64,000 nt of DNA from an uncultured Thermomicrobium sp. (GTDB lineage Bacteria > Chloroflexota > Chloroflexia > Thermomicrobiales > Thermomicrobiaceae). Below the pieces are notes generated by a model. The model saw only the letters and a list, made by a program, of their open reading frames with translations, searched no databases and was not told the DNA's origin. A program made the position numbers and the translations under genes. Below are positions 37,045 to 45,134 of the stretch, one piece after another. The DNA lies in assembly GCA_938028665.1 (NCBI GenBank), contig CALIMB010000033.1, forward strand, positions 1 through 64,000, read 5' to 3'. The first letter of the stretch is position 1; each line of letters starts with the position of its first letter.

Positions 37045-37672
37045 CCGCCGACTCCTGTTTCTCCGGGACTCCCGCACTGCATGACCGGTGCCTTGCTTGG
37101 TGCCACGTGGCCAACATCACGGAAAGTCTGCCAACAGAAGACGGGTTTTGACCTGGTCAGAGACAGTGGGCAACGCTTTACAAGGGAGCGCCAGAAGCGT
37201 GGCGATCCGCCGTTCGCTGAGCGAGAGCGAGGCACTGCTCGTACGCAATGTGCCGCCAATACTGCACGTCAAAGGTCGTGAGGCAAGAGGGGTATGCTGA
37301 CATGGGAGCCGAGCTCTATGAATGATACCTCGGTGCGTATGCGTGAGCGCGTTGAGGAAGACTATGATGAGGAGCGGAGCTCTATGAATGGTACCTTGGT
37401 AGAGGTAAGGCATGGTGGTAGTGGTCACCCCTAGGAGAAAAGAAGATGTAGCCCCACACAGCGGTGTTGACAAGCTAGCGCCCTCTCCGAACGGAGAGAT
37501 GAAAGAAAGATCCGCTGATTGCCGACCGCAGGCTGTGGCGCTACAGCCTGGAAGTCGTTGTTGCCGTTTGCGCTCAATCTTGCGACAGCGAATAGGCAAA
37601 GCGGGGCACGAGAACGTGGCCCTGCTGACACAATGAAGCCAATTGATGAGTCACGAAGAATGAAGGTGCTGG
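37045..37672. other. Gene-free stretch between two minus-strand genes
   Basis: About 630 bp upstream of the acylase gene and downstream of the acs-like gene. It contains a 30-nt direct repeat pair (listed separately) and no supported gene. The 160-codon minus-strand ORF of the track spans the repeats, has no ribosome-binding site and no recognisable features. Confidence 0.4.
37305..37400. repeat. Direct repeat pair, 30 nt, period 66
   Basis: GGAGCCGAGCTCTATGAATG... at 37305-37334 recurs at 37371-37400 with 27 of 30 identical positions, separated by 36 nt. No further copy lies at the same interval. Confidence 0.7.
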
Positions 37673-39634
37673 TCAGCTGCCGTCAGTGCTCTCAACGCCA
37701 GTCGGTTGCGGCTGTTCGAGATAAACACCGATGCGCAGCATGTCCTTGAGTTGGAGCCAGGCGGCTCGAGCTTCCTCGACACTACCCTCTTCTTCAATGG
37801 TCGAAATGTCACCGGGGTCTCGGTCGAGGATGACAGCCTTGAGGACCCGCCGCATGATCTTGCCGCTCCGGGTTTTGGGAAGCGCACGGACGAAGTTAAG
37901 TTCGCCGATGACTGCGACTGGCCCAAGTTCGCGGCGCACTGTTTCAATCAGCTCGCGCTCCAGTTGGGGAGACGGCTCGTAGCCTTGCTTGAGAGTGATG
38001 AATGCGCTGATCACCTCGCCTCGCAGTGGGTCAGGGCGACCGGTGACACCTGCTTCGGCGACGGCAGGGTGACGGAGGAGGGCACTCTCAACTTCGATGG
38101 TACCGATGCGGTGATCAGCGATCTTAATGATTTCATCGGCGCGGCCGGCAAACCAGAAGTAGCCGTCATCGTCGATGGAGGCAGCATCGCCAGTGAAATA
38201 AACGCCGGGAATGCGCTGCCAATAGTCACGAGCATAGCGCTCCGGCTCGCCCCAAAGGCTGGCGGTCAGACCTGGGAAGGGACGGCGAATCACGACCACA
38301 CCGCGCTCTCCGGGACGACACGGTGTGCCGTCGTCTGGGCGGACAACGGCGACATCCATACCTGGGAGGGGTAGGCTCGCCGATCCCGGCTTAATAGGTA
38401 GTAACGCGATACCGTACGGATTACCGACGACGGGTCCGCCTGTTTCAGTTTGCCACCAATGGTCGATGACGGGGATACGATTCTGAAAAACGTCCTTCTG
38501 TAGCCACTCCCAGGCGGGTGGGTTTAGTACCTCCCCAGCACAGACGACACGTTCGACTGAGCTGAGGTCGTACTTCCGCGCCGGCTCGGTGCCATACTTC
38601 ATGAGCAGACGGACTGCCGTGGGCGAGGTGAAGATCCCGGTCACTCCGTTCTCTTCGATGATGCGGTAGGGTGTTTCAGCCGATGGATGGTCAAGGGCTC
38701 CTTCAAAGGCAATCGTCGTTGCTCCGATAAGGAGCGGAGCGTAGACGATATGGCTGTGCCCAACGATCCAGCCAATGTCCGAGGTTGCCCACCAGACATC
38801 CTGTGGCTGAAGCTTGAAGCACCACTCGGCTGTCGAACGGATACCAACTTGGTAGGCCCCATGCGTGTGAATAGCCAGCTTCGGCTTGGCGGTTGTGCCG
38901 GACGTTGCCAAAATGAAAGCCGGCTCATTGGATTCCATCACCTCGTGACGATCGTCTTGGCCGGCGGCGAGCGAAAGGAACTCATCCCACCAGATATCTC
39001 GCCCCTGGGTCATCGGCGGAGCGGCTGCTCCGCGCTGGAGGACAACCACACGCTCGATTGAGGGGATGCCGCTCGCCAGTGCTTGATCGACAATCTCCTT
39101 GAGTCGTACCTCCCGACCGCGACGCCACGTTACGTCGGCAGTGAAGACGGCTTTGGCACCGGCCATAGTCAAGCGATCGGCGAGGGCGCCAGCACCGAAC
39201 CCGGCGAAGACGACGATATGGATTGCGCCGATTCGCGTGGTCGCCAACATGAGTGCGATTGCCTCTGGGCAGGTTGGCATATAGATGCCAATTCGGTCGC
39301 CGCGCTGGATGCCAAGGCCGCGGAGCGCTGCAGCGAGACGACGAACCATCCGCCAGAGCTGGGCGTACGTGTAGGTGCGGCGCGCTCCCCACTCGGTCTC
39401 AGCGATCAGTGCCGCTCGGCCGCCTTGACCGGCAAGGAGATGTCGGTCCAGAGCGGCATAGCTCAAGTTAGTGAGCCCGCCGATGAACCACCGGAAAGTT
39501 GGCGGTTCCCAGACAAACGGCTCGTCCCAGGTGCGAAACCAGAAGGCACGCTCGGCCGCTCGTGCCCAGAAGCGCACCGGATCCTCCAGTCCCTGGCGTT
39601 GCCAATGAGCGACAATTGGGTTGATCACCTCCAT
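37673..39634 (-). CDS. Acetyl-CoA synthetase-like AMP-forming ligase
   Basis: Activates a short carboxylic acid, most likely acetate or propionate, to its CoA thioester. The 653-residue protein has the adenylate motif DHWWQTETGGP (about residue 410), in which the tryptophan pair shapes an acetate-sized pocket in Acs, GDAASIDDDGYFWFAGRADEIIK, and the C-terminal lysine in RSGKIMRR. The P-loop TSGTTAKPKLA departs from the usual TSGTTGKPKG at two glycines, which is odd but keeps the catalytic Lys. The start was moved to the ATG at 39634, 6 nt after AGGAGG. It diverges from the DUF294 gene across overlapping promoters and lies near a symporter pair, consistent with acetate uptake and activation. 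Confidence 0.87.
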   Translation of the reverse strand: MEVINPIVAHWQRQGLEDPVRFWARAAERAFWFRTWDEPFVWEPPTFRWFIGGLTNLSYAALDRHLLAGQGGRAALIAETEWGARRTYTYAQLWRMVRRLAAALRGLGIQRGDRIGIYMPTCPEAIALMLATTRIGAIHIVVFAGFGAGALADRLTMAGAKAVFTADVTWRRGREVRLKEIVDQALASGIPSIERVVVLQRGAAAPPMTQGRDIWWDEFLSLAAGQDDRHEVMESNEPAFILATSGTTAKPKLAIHTHGAYQVGIRSTAEWCFKLQPQDVWWATSDIGWIVGHSHIVYAPLLIGATTIAFEGALDHPSAETPYRIIEENGVTGIFTSPTAVRLLMKYGTEPARKYDLSSVERVVCAGEVLNPPAWEWLQKDVFQNRIPVIDHWWQTETGGPVVGNPYGIALLPIKPGSASLPLPGMDVAVVRPDDGTPCRPGERGVVVIRRPFPGLTASLWGEPERYARDYWQRIPGVYFTGDAASIDDDGYFWFAGRADEIIKIADHRIGTIEVESALLRHPAVAEAGVTGRPDPLRGEVISAFITLKQGYEPSPQLERELIETVRRELGPVAVIGELNFVRALPKTRSGKIMRRVLKAVILDRDPGDISTIEEEGSVEEARAAWLQLKDMLRIGVYLEQPQPTGVESTDGS

Positions 39635-39661
39635 GCGGCACCTCCTGGTCATCTGGGCATC

Positions 39662-39690
39662 CTGTCATCCGCTGTTAAGGGCAGTATAAT
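39662..39690 (+). promoter_or_regulatory. Promoter of the DUF294/exonuclease operon
   Basis: CTGTCA at 39662-39667 and a perfect TATAAT at 39685-39690, 17 bp apart, 39 bp before the DUF294 gene. Its -10 box overlaps that of the opposing acs-like promoter. Confidence 0.65.
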
Positions 39691-39712
39691 CGGTCAGGTT
39701 CTGACCTGTCGA
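39683..39712 (-). promoter_or_regulatory. Promoter of the acs-like gene
   Basis: On the minus strand TCGACA (39707-39712) and TATACT (39683-39688) with an 18-bp spacer. The transcript would have a leader of about 45 nt. The -10 box overlaps that of the plus-strand promoter, so polymerase can probably occupy only one of the two at a time. Confidence 0.62.
39692..39706. promoter_or_regulatory. Palindromic operator candidate in the acs spacer
   Basis: Perfect inverted repeat GGTCAG-GTT-CTGACC. It sits between the -35 and -10 boxes of the acs-like promoter and at the expected start point of the divergent transcript. A bound dimer could control both directions. The regulator is not encoded next to it. 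Confidence 0.5.
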
Positions 39713-39729
39713 GGCGGTGAGGTGACGCC

Positions 39730-41637
39730 ATGGACGATGTTGTACTCGGAAGTGTGACCGAGTTTTTGAAGCGTGTGCCGCCGTTCCAGTTCCTAAGTGA
39801 GGAGCGATTACGTCAATTGGCGCGACGGATCGAGGTGCACTATTTCCCGCGTGGTACCGCGTTGATCCGACGCGGCGAACGGCCACCGGACTATCTCTGG
39901 GTGGTGGTACGCGGTGGCGTAAAGAAGGCACTGCGGTCGACCACCGGTGAAGAGCATGTCTTTGAAGTGGCAAGCGAGGGAGATCTGGTCGGGATACTCT
40001 CGTCGATGGACGGCCAGGAAGGGCAACTAGATGACATCGCGATTGAGGATACGGTGTGCTACGCCATCCCCCGCGATGCGGTGCAAGAGTTGATCGCCAC
40101 CGAACCAGTAGTAGCGCGCTTTTTCCTGGGCGCCTTGCGGGAATGGGTCCGCACCAGCTTGACTGCACTTGAGCGTGAGCAGGGGGCGGGTGACGGATCG
40201 CTCTTGCTTGCCGCGCCCTGTCGGTCTATTGCTCGCCAACCACTGCTCACGTGCACAGCGGACACCAGCGTGCGCGAGGCGGCGCGGCGTATGAGTACCG
40301 AGCGAGTCAATTCCATCGTCGTGGTCGATGCGCAAGGGGTTGGCATTGGTATTGTCACCGACTGGGACTTGCGCGAGCGGGTGGTTGCACTGGGGCGCAC
40401 ACTGGAAACGCCGGTGGGTGAGGTGATGAGCACGCCTCTGGTGACCATTGATGCTGACCAGCTGTTGCTGGAGGCAGTCCGCTTGATGATCGGCCGCCGC
40501 ATTAACCACTTGGTGGTTACGGAGGAGGGAAAACCGCTCGGAATGCTGACCGCGTTTGATCTCCTCGTGCAACAGGGGACGAGCGCGCTTTTCCTTGCTC
40601 GAGCTATTGACCGCGAAACGCGTACCGAGCGGCTGGCCTATGTTTTGGAACAGGCGCAGCGCCAGCTCTTACCTTTCCTTCTCGCGCGCGGGATTCGTGC
40701 CAGTGAGGTTGCCCAACTGCTCAGTGAACTCAACGATCGTGTCATCGCGCGTGTGTTGTTCTTGCTCGAACAGGAATTGGGGCCGCCGCTGGTGCCCTAT
40801 TGCTGGCTCGTCTTCGGCAGCGAAGGGCGGAGAGAGCAAACGATTCGTACCGACCAAGACAACGGCATCATCTACCAGGAACCGCCTGCCGGGCAGGAAG
40901 AGATGGTTCGTAGCTACTTCGTACGGCTCGGGCAATGGGCGGTTGAGCGTCTGGTAGCACTTGGCTTTCCGCCATGTCCTGGACGGTTTTCAGCCGACAA
41001 TCCGGAGTGGGTATTGTCAAGTGCAGAGTGGAAGCGCAGGTTCCGTTCTTGGATGGCGCTACCCGAGCCGCAATCGGTCCTCAGTTCCCTTATCGTGTTT
41101 GACTTTCGCGGTGTTCACGGAGAATGTGCGCTTGCTACCGAGCTGCGCTCGTTCGTGAGACAAGAACTGGCTCATAGTCCTCGTTTCCTCTTCCATGTTG
41201 CGGCGATCTCGACCGCGCATCCACCGCCCCTTGGCTTCCTTGGACGGTTTGTCGTCGAGCGTTCGGGAGAGCACAAGAACCAGCTCGATCTCAAGGTTGG
41301 AGGGACCGGGGCTATCGTAAACCTTGTTCGACTCTTTGCGCTCGAACACGGAATCGAGGAGACGAACACCCTTGGACGATTGCTCGCCTTACGGGAAGCC
41401 CGGGCGATCGATGGCCAACTGGCGGATGACCTTGCGCAGTCGTTCGAGTTCTTGCTCGGCTTGCGCGTGCGGGTCCAGCTCGAACAGCTGCAGCGAGGGG
41501 AGCGACTATCCAATTTCGTGGATCCGCGGCAGCTGAGCTCGCTTGATCGCACGTTCTTGAAAGAGGCGTTCCGTGTCATTGGGAGAACGCAGGCCGTGGT
41601 GCGTGAACGGTTTCACCTAGAGCAGGCTGGCGAATGA
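39730..41637 (+). CDS. cNMP-binding / CBS / DUF294 nucleotidyltransferase-like signalling protein
   Basis: A 635-residue multidomain cytosolic protein. Residues about 10-130 form a Crp-like cyclic-nucleotide-binding domain, about 165-285 two CBS domains (IVTDWDLRERV, MLTAFDLLV) that usually sense adenine nucleotides, and about 300-450 a DUF294 nucleotidyltransferase domain with the pol-beta-type active site GSEGRREQTIRTDQDN (Gly363-Ser364, Asp375, Asp377). The rest is the DUF294 C-terminal helical domain. The catalytic residues are intact, so nucleotide transfer to a protein or small target is plausible. The ATG follows GAGGTG. It diverges from the acs-like gene and overlaps the exonuclease gene by 4 nt; such clusters with a DUF4212 symporter occur in several phyla, pointing to control of acetate metabolism. 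Confidence 0.88.
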   Translation: MDDVVLGSVTEFLKRVPPFQFLSEERLRQLARRIEVHYFPRGTALIRRGERPPDYLWVVVRGGVKKALRSTTGEEHVFEVASEGDLVGILSSMDGQEGQLDDIAIEDTVCYAIPRDAVQELIATEPVVARFFLGALREWVRTSLTALEREQGAGDGSLLLAAPCRSIARQPLLTCTADTSVREAARRMSTERVNSIVVVDAQGVGIGIVTDWDLRERVVALGRTLETPVGEVMSTPLVTIDADQLLLEAVRLMIGRRINHLVVTEEGKPLGMLTAFDLLVQQGTSALFLARAIDRETRTERLAYVLEQAQRQLLPFLLARGIRASEVAQLLSELNDRVIARVLFLLEQELGPPLVPYCWLVFGSEGRREQTIRTDQDNGIIYQEPPAGQEEMVRSYFVRLGQWAVERLVALGFPPCPGRFSADNPEWVLSSAEWKRRFRSWMALPEPQSVLSSLIVFDFRGVHGECALATELRSFVRQELAHSPRFLFHVAAISTAHPPPLGFLGRFVVERSGEHKNQLDLKVGGTGAIVNLVRLFALEHGIEETNTLGRLLALREARAIDGQLADDLAQSFEFLLGLRVRVQLEQLQRGERLSNFVDPRQLSSLDRTFLKEAFRVIGRTQAVVRERFHLEQAGE

Positions 41638-42308
41638 TCGGGCAGAACAGATGGGGCACGTGGCTCAACGGTATCATCCGGCAAATTGGCATTCACGGAG
41701 ATGGACAGCACCTTCTTCATATTCGCTATACCGTACTTGATGCTGAGATGACCGGCCTTGACCTTGAGCGGGATCAGCTTCTTGCCATCGGTGCAGTGCG
41801 GATGGAAGGAGCGCGTATCCTCATTGCAGAACGGTTTTACAGTTTGATCCGACCATCAGTCGGACGCTGGGGAGCAAGTGTGCCGATCCACGGTATCCGA
41901 CCAGTGGATGTCGCCGCGGCTCCTAAGCTCTCTACGGTGCTTCCCGAATTTCTTGCCTTCTCTGCTGGTACTGTATTGGTTGGTCATGGTGTCGAGATTG
42001 ATCGGAAGTTCTTAGAGCGCGCAGCCAGGAACCTGGGTCTGCGGCTACCTCGCACCCGATGGATCGATACGGGGCGTGTGGCGCGGTGGCTGGCTTCACA
42101 CCATGGGACGTTTGCGGAGGCTGCTGCAGACCGTGGCCGGTTCGGACTTGAGGAGCTGCTGACGGCATATGAGATCGAGCCGCCAGCGCGTCACCATGCC
42201 CTTGCTGATGCTTTCGTGACTGCGCAGTTGTGGCAGCGTTTCCTCTACGAACTCGTTAACGAGCGGATTGAGACCTTGCGTGATCTTCGGCTCATCGGCC
42301 TCTGCTAG
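41634..42308 (+). CDS. DEDDh-family 3'-5' exonuclease (DnaQ-like)
   Basis: A 224-residue DnaQ/RNase T-type exonuclease. The four acidic residues and histidine of the DEDDh site are visible: Asp36 and Glu38 in VLDAEMTGLD, Asp123 in GHGVEIDRKFL, and His187 with Asp192 in ARHHALADAFVTA. The first motif has DAEMTGL where DxETTGL is more common. The ATG overlaps the DUF294 stop, so the two proteins are coupled. It is not the proofreading subunit of a polymerase gene cluster; the constant pairing with a nucleotidyltransferase suggests it removes or trims a nucleotide or RNA product, which is inference. Confidence 0.85.
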   Translation: MIGQNRWGTWLNGIIRQIGIHGDGQHLLHIRYTVLDAEMTGLDLERDQLLAIGAVRMEGARILIAERFYSLIRPSVGRWGASVPIHGIRPVDVAAAPKLSTVLPEFLAFSAGTVLVGHGVEIDRKFLERAARNLGLRLPRTRWIDTGRVARWLASHHGTFAEAAADRGRFGLEELLTAYEIEPPARHHALADAFVTAQLWQRFLYELVNERIETLRDLRLIGLC

Positions 42309-42568
42309 CTGACACTGGACAACGTAATGAAAAGGACGATGCGCAGTGCCAAGAAGAACAGAATTAGGGTGAGCGGGATGGACAGAGGTGGCGCATCAGG
42401 AAGAAGGCGGCGGAGTGGCCGATAAAAAGGTTCCGTGAGGAGATGAAAGAGTTGGTGGATGACAGTCCGTCGCCCACGCGTCAGCCAGTCGAGGACCGCG
42501 CGGCCAATGACGAGCCACATCGCGATCGCGAGAACCCAATTGAGGGCGGTAACGATTTCCTGCACCAT
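42305..42568 (-). CDS. YggT family membrane protein
   Basis: A small membrane protein of 87 residues with two hydrophobic segments (VLAIAMWLVIGRAVLDWL and LTLILFFLALRIVLFITL) and the linking TEPFYRPLRRLLP, which matches the YggT/Ycf19 family signature. Members are linked to membrane organisation, osmotic stress or cell division in different bacteria. The ATG at 42568 is chosen because the upstream part of the track ORF crosses a strong hairpin. The stop codon overlaps that of the converging exonuclease gene by 4 nt. Confidence 0.8.
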   Translation of the reverse strand: MVQEIVTALNWVLAIAMWLVIGRAVLDWLTRGRRTVIHQLFHLLTEPFYRPLRRLLPDAPPLSIPLTLILFFLALRIVLFITLSSVS

Positions 42569-42602
42569 CGGTCTTAACCGTACGCTCGAGTATCCGGAAT
42601 AT

Positions 42603-42633
42603 GACCGGGTACCGGTCAGGCCGGTACCCGGTC
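42603..42633. terminator. Long hairpin downstream of the symporter gene
   Basis: Perfect 13-bp inverted repeat GACCGGGTACCGG / CCGGTACCCGGTC with a 5-nt loop, 23 nt past the symporter stop on the minus strand. There is no T-run, so it may be a terminator, an mRNA end-stabiliser or a protein-binding palindrome between the symporter and yggT. Confidence 0.55.
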
Positions 42634-42655
42634 TATTGCATGGCACTCGATTCTT

Positions 42656-44572
42656 TCAGTCCTGCCCGGCTGGGGCCACACCTGGGGCTGTGCCTGGTGC
42701 TGCTCCGGGCGCAGGCAATCGCATCTCACCGACCGGGATGCGGAGCTGGTCGACCATATCCTGAATGTACTTCGGGGCTGGCGCCGTGGCCAAGCTCACG
42801 ACAATGAGGAGGATAAAGTTGGCCGCCATTCCGAAGATGCCGGCAGAGAGATGGGACAGCCCAAGGACGTTAAACCGTGGATCGATATAGTTGCCGACCA
42901 TGTACACCACGCAGGCGATCAGCCCGCCGATCATGCCTGCGATAGCACCGTTGGCATTTGCCCGCTTCCAGAAGATGCCGAGCAGCACAACAGGGAAGAA
43001 GGTTGACGCTGCAAGAGAGAAGGCCCAGGCGACGATCTGCACAATGAGTGCCAAGCGCGGCAAAGCGGCGAGAGCGGCCAATACCGCAGCGATAAGGATC
43101 ATAATCCGGCTTACCAGGAAACGACGGCTGTAGCTCGCGTTGGGATTAATGATCTTTGCGTAGATGTCATGTGCCACGGCCGTCGAAACAACGAGCAGGA
43201 GTCCGTCTGCTGTTGAGAGTGCAGCCGCCAAACCACCAGCTGCCACAAGCGCTGCAATCGTGAAGGGGAGGCCAGCGATTTCTGGGGTTGCGAGTACCAC
43301 AATATCACCGACGATACGTAATTCAGAGAACTGAAGGATGCCGTCTCCGTTCGCATCGTTGATGGTCAGCAGTCCCGTCTTAATCCAGCTTGCTGTCCAC
43401 GCCGGTAATGAAGCGATCGGCTGACCGACAACATTCTTCAGCACTTCCCAGCGGGAGAAGGCTGCATAAGCTGGTGCGGTCACGTACAGCAGCCAGATGA
43501 AGAAGAGTGACCAGCCAACACTGATCCGTGCTTCCTTTGGGCTGGGAACGGTGTAGTAACGGATCAGAATGTGTGGCAGCCCGGCTGTACCGGCCATCAA
43601 GCACAAGGTGAGGGCGAGGAACTCCCAGGGCGTACCGACCCAGTCCTTCACCGTAATCGGCTCGGGAGGTGTCAAGCCGATCTGCTTGAACGAGGCGATC
43701 GCGCTCGCGTTGGACAGAGCCTGCTTGAAGGGCTGGACGTACGACGCAAGGTTCATAGTTTGTTCGAGCTGAGTAATCTCACTTAAAGCGCGCCCGTACA
43801 TGAGCTGCGGGAACGGCACACCGGTCAGCTTGGCAGAGAGGAAGGTCACTGGGATCAGGTAGGCCGTGATCAAGATAATGTACTGTGCAACTTGTGTCCA
43901 GGTAATTGACTTCATCCCCCCAAGGAAGGAGCAGACCAGGACGCCGGCGAGGCCGACGAAGACGCCGACTCGATAATCCAGGCCGAAGAAGCGGCTCATG
44001 ATGATGCCGACACCGGTGACCTGGGCGGTGACATAGGTGAAGGATACGATAATGGCACAGATTGCCGCGACCAAGCGTGCCAGCCGAGCCCGCTCCCCAT
44101 AGCGCGTCGCCACAAAGTCCGGGATGGTGAACTGCCCAAACTTACGGATATACGGGGCAAAGAGCAACGCCAACAGGACGTAGCCACCTGTCCATCCCAT
44201 GATATAGGCAAGTGCATCATAGCCAAGAAGCCAGAGTGTCCCTGCCATGGAGATGAAGGAGGCAGCACTCATCCAGTCGGCGCCGGTTGCCATCCCGTTA
44301 AAGAAGGCAGGAACACGGCGGCCGGCCACGTAATACTCATCGAGACGGCGTGTAAAGTTGAGGATACCAATAAATGCATAGAGGGCAAGAGTCAGGAAGA
44401 TGAAGGCGTAACCAATGAAGCGTGTGGGTAACCCCGCACGCTCGAGGAGGAAGAGAACCAGAGTGAAGAGAATGAGGAAGATGAAGAAGGCACCGTAGTA
44501 CTTCGCAAGGCGTCGACGAAATTCGCTGATCTGAGCACGGGTTAGTGGCGTATATCCAGCTTCCTGCGCCAT
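42656..44572 (-). CDS. Sodium:solute symporter (acetate/VC_2705-type), with an EF-hand loop
   Basis: A 638-residue transporter of the SSS family with about 13 transmembrane helices. The family core is visible (YYVAGRRVPAFFNGMATGADWMSAASFI, where xxADWMSAASF is the SSS substrate/sodium region, and AALVAAGGLAAALSTADGLLL). Together with the DUF4212 small protein just upstream it matches the two-part symporters found next to acs-like genes, so acetate or a similar short acid is the likely substrate. Residues 406-417 (DANGDGILQFSE) form a canonical calcium-binding EF-hand loop in an extramembrane segment. The C-terminal tail is Ala/Pro/Gly-rich. The ATG at 44572, 7 nt after the DUF4212 stop, is preferred over the track start. 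Confidence 0.9.
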   Translation of the reverse strand: MAQEAGYTPLTRAQISEFRRRLAKYYGAFFIFLILFTLVLFLLERAGLPTRFIGYAFIFLTLALYAFIGILNFTRRLDEYYVAGRRVPAFFNGMATGADWMSAASFISMAGTLWLLGYDALAYIMGWTGGYVLLALLFAPYIRKFGQFTIPDFVATRYGERARLARLVAAICAIIVSFTYVTAQVTGVGIIMSRFFGLDYRVGVFVGLAGVLVCSFLGGMKSITWTQVAQYIILITAYLIPVTFLSAKLTGVPFPQLMYGRALSEITQLEQTMNLASYVQPFKQALSNASAIASFKQIGLTPPEPITVKDWVGTPWEFLALTLCLMAGTAGLPHILIRYYTVPSPKEARISVGWSLFFIWLLYVTAPAYAAFSRWEVLKNVVGQPIASLPAWTASWIKTGLLTINDANGDGILQFSELRIVGDIVVLATPEIAGLPFTIAALVAAGGLAAALSTADGLLLVVSTAVAHDIYAKIINPNASYSRRFLVSRIMILIAAVLAALAALPRLALIVQIVAWAFSLAASTFFPVVLLGIFWKRANANGAIAGMIGGLIACVVYMVGNYIDPRFNVLGLSHLSAGIFGMAANFILLIVVSLATAPAPKYIQDMVDQLRIPVGEMRLPAPGAAPGTAPGVAPAGQD

Positions 44573-44579
44573 ACCTGCC

Positions 44580-44861
44580 CTACTCCTTCTCCTCAAAGCC
44601 GTACTTCTTATCGATGACATTGTTCATGGTGAGCGCATAGATAAAGATGAGAATGACATAGACCGTAATGGAGAACTGGCTTGAGAGCCAGTAGCCAAGG
44701 GGGAAGCCGGTAAGAATCTTGATCTTATTGAGCGATGCCGCAAATGGAGGATGCAGATAGGTCACAGCAAACCAAATCACGAGCAGTGTCAGGATTAAGC
44801 GCCAGTGTTCGCGCCAGTAGGCCTCAAGCTTTGCAGTGTCGCTGACTGGTGTGCTCGCCAT
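44580..44861 (-). CDS. DUF4212 small membrane protein, symporter subunit
   Basis: A 93-residue protein with two hydrophobic segments (LILTLLVIWFAVTYL and FSITVYVILIFIYALTM) and the ending NVIDKKYGFEEKE, typical of DUF4212 proteins that accompany VC_2705-type sodium:solute symporters. It is thought to act as a partner subunit of the symporter. The ATG at 44861 has AGGAGG 7 nt upstream. A strong promoter about 240 nt upstream drives it and the symporter. Confidence 0.85.
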   Translation of the reverse strand: MASTPVSDTAKLEAYWREHWRLILTLLVIWFAVTYLHPPFAASLNKIKILTGFPLGYWLSSQFSITVYVILIFIYALTMNNVIDKKYGFEEKE

Positions 44862-44971
44862 CGCTGTTCCTCCTGCCCTCAGAGCCCCACTCGGCATGGG
44901 TGATCATCCCCATCTTCGATCGGAAACCTCCTACAGATCAGTGATTTGACATTGAGAGGATCCGCTCTTCA

Positions 44972-44983
44972 GATCACCTCCTT
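44972..44983 (-). promoter_or_regulatory. Perfect Shine-Dalgarno sequence inside the symporter leader
   Basis: On the minus strand AAGGAGGTGATC, fully complementary to the 16S rRNA 3' end, lies about 110 nt upstream of the DUF4212 start. No ATG stands at proper spacing; the nearest frames are GTG-ATC-TGA (2 codons, inside the SD) and a CTG-initiated 13-codon frame ending at TAG 44931-44933. It may be a ribosome standby site or drive a leader peptide. Confidence 0.5.
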
Positions 44984-45105
44984 TCCCAATGATCCGTTGA
45001 GCGCTGCTGACTCGAGTTGTGCCTTTCACCTGTCGTCTACACGCTATCGTAGTTCTCGGTTGGTGAGTATCCGTGCTGTCCCGATGACATTGCGAGATTA
45101 CTTGC

Positions 45106-45134
45106 TCTATAACCGATCGACGGCGCATTGTCAA
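45106..45134 (-). promoter_or_regulatory. Promoter of the DUF4212-symporter operon
   Basis: Minus strand: perfect TTGACA (45129-45134), 17-bp spacer, TATAGA (45106-45111). It is the best consensus promoter in the window and predicts a leader of roughly 240 nt before DUF4212. Confidence 0.75.

Noticed and set aside
37305-37400. Second possible CRISPR remnant
   Set aside because: Two imperfect copies only, sequence unrelated to the 20.9-kb pair, no third copy at the expected interval.
37117-37599. 160-codon minus-strand ORF over the 30-nt repeats
   Set aside because: Low-complexity composition from the repeats and no start signal.
44968-44985. 16S rRNA 3'-end fragment (GATCACCTCCTTTC on the plus strand)
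   Set aside because: The match is limited to the anti-SD end; upstream bases do not resemble 16S rRNA. On the minus strand it is a Shine-Dalgarno sequence.
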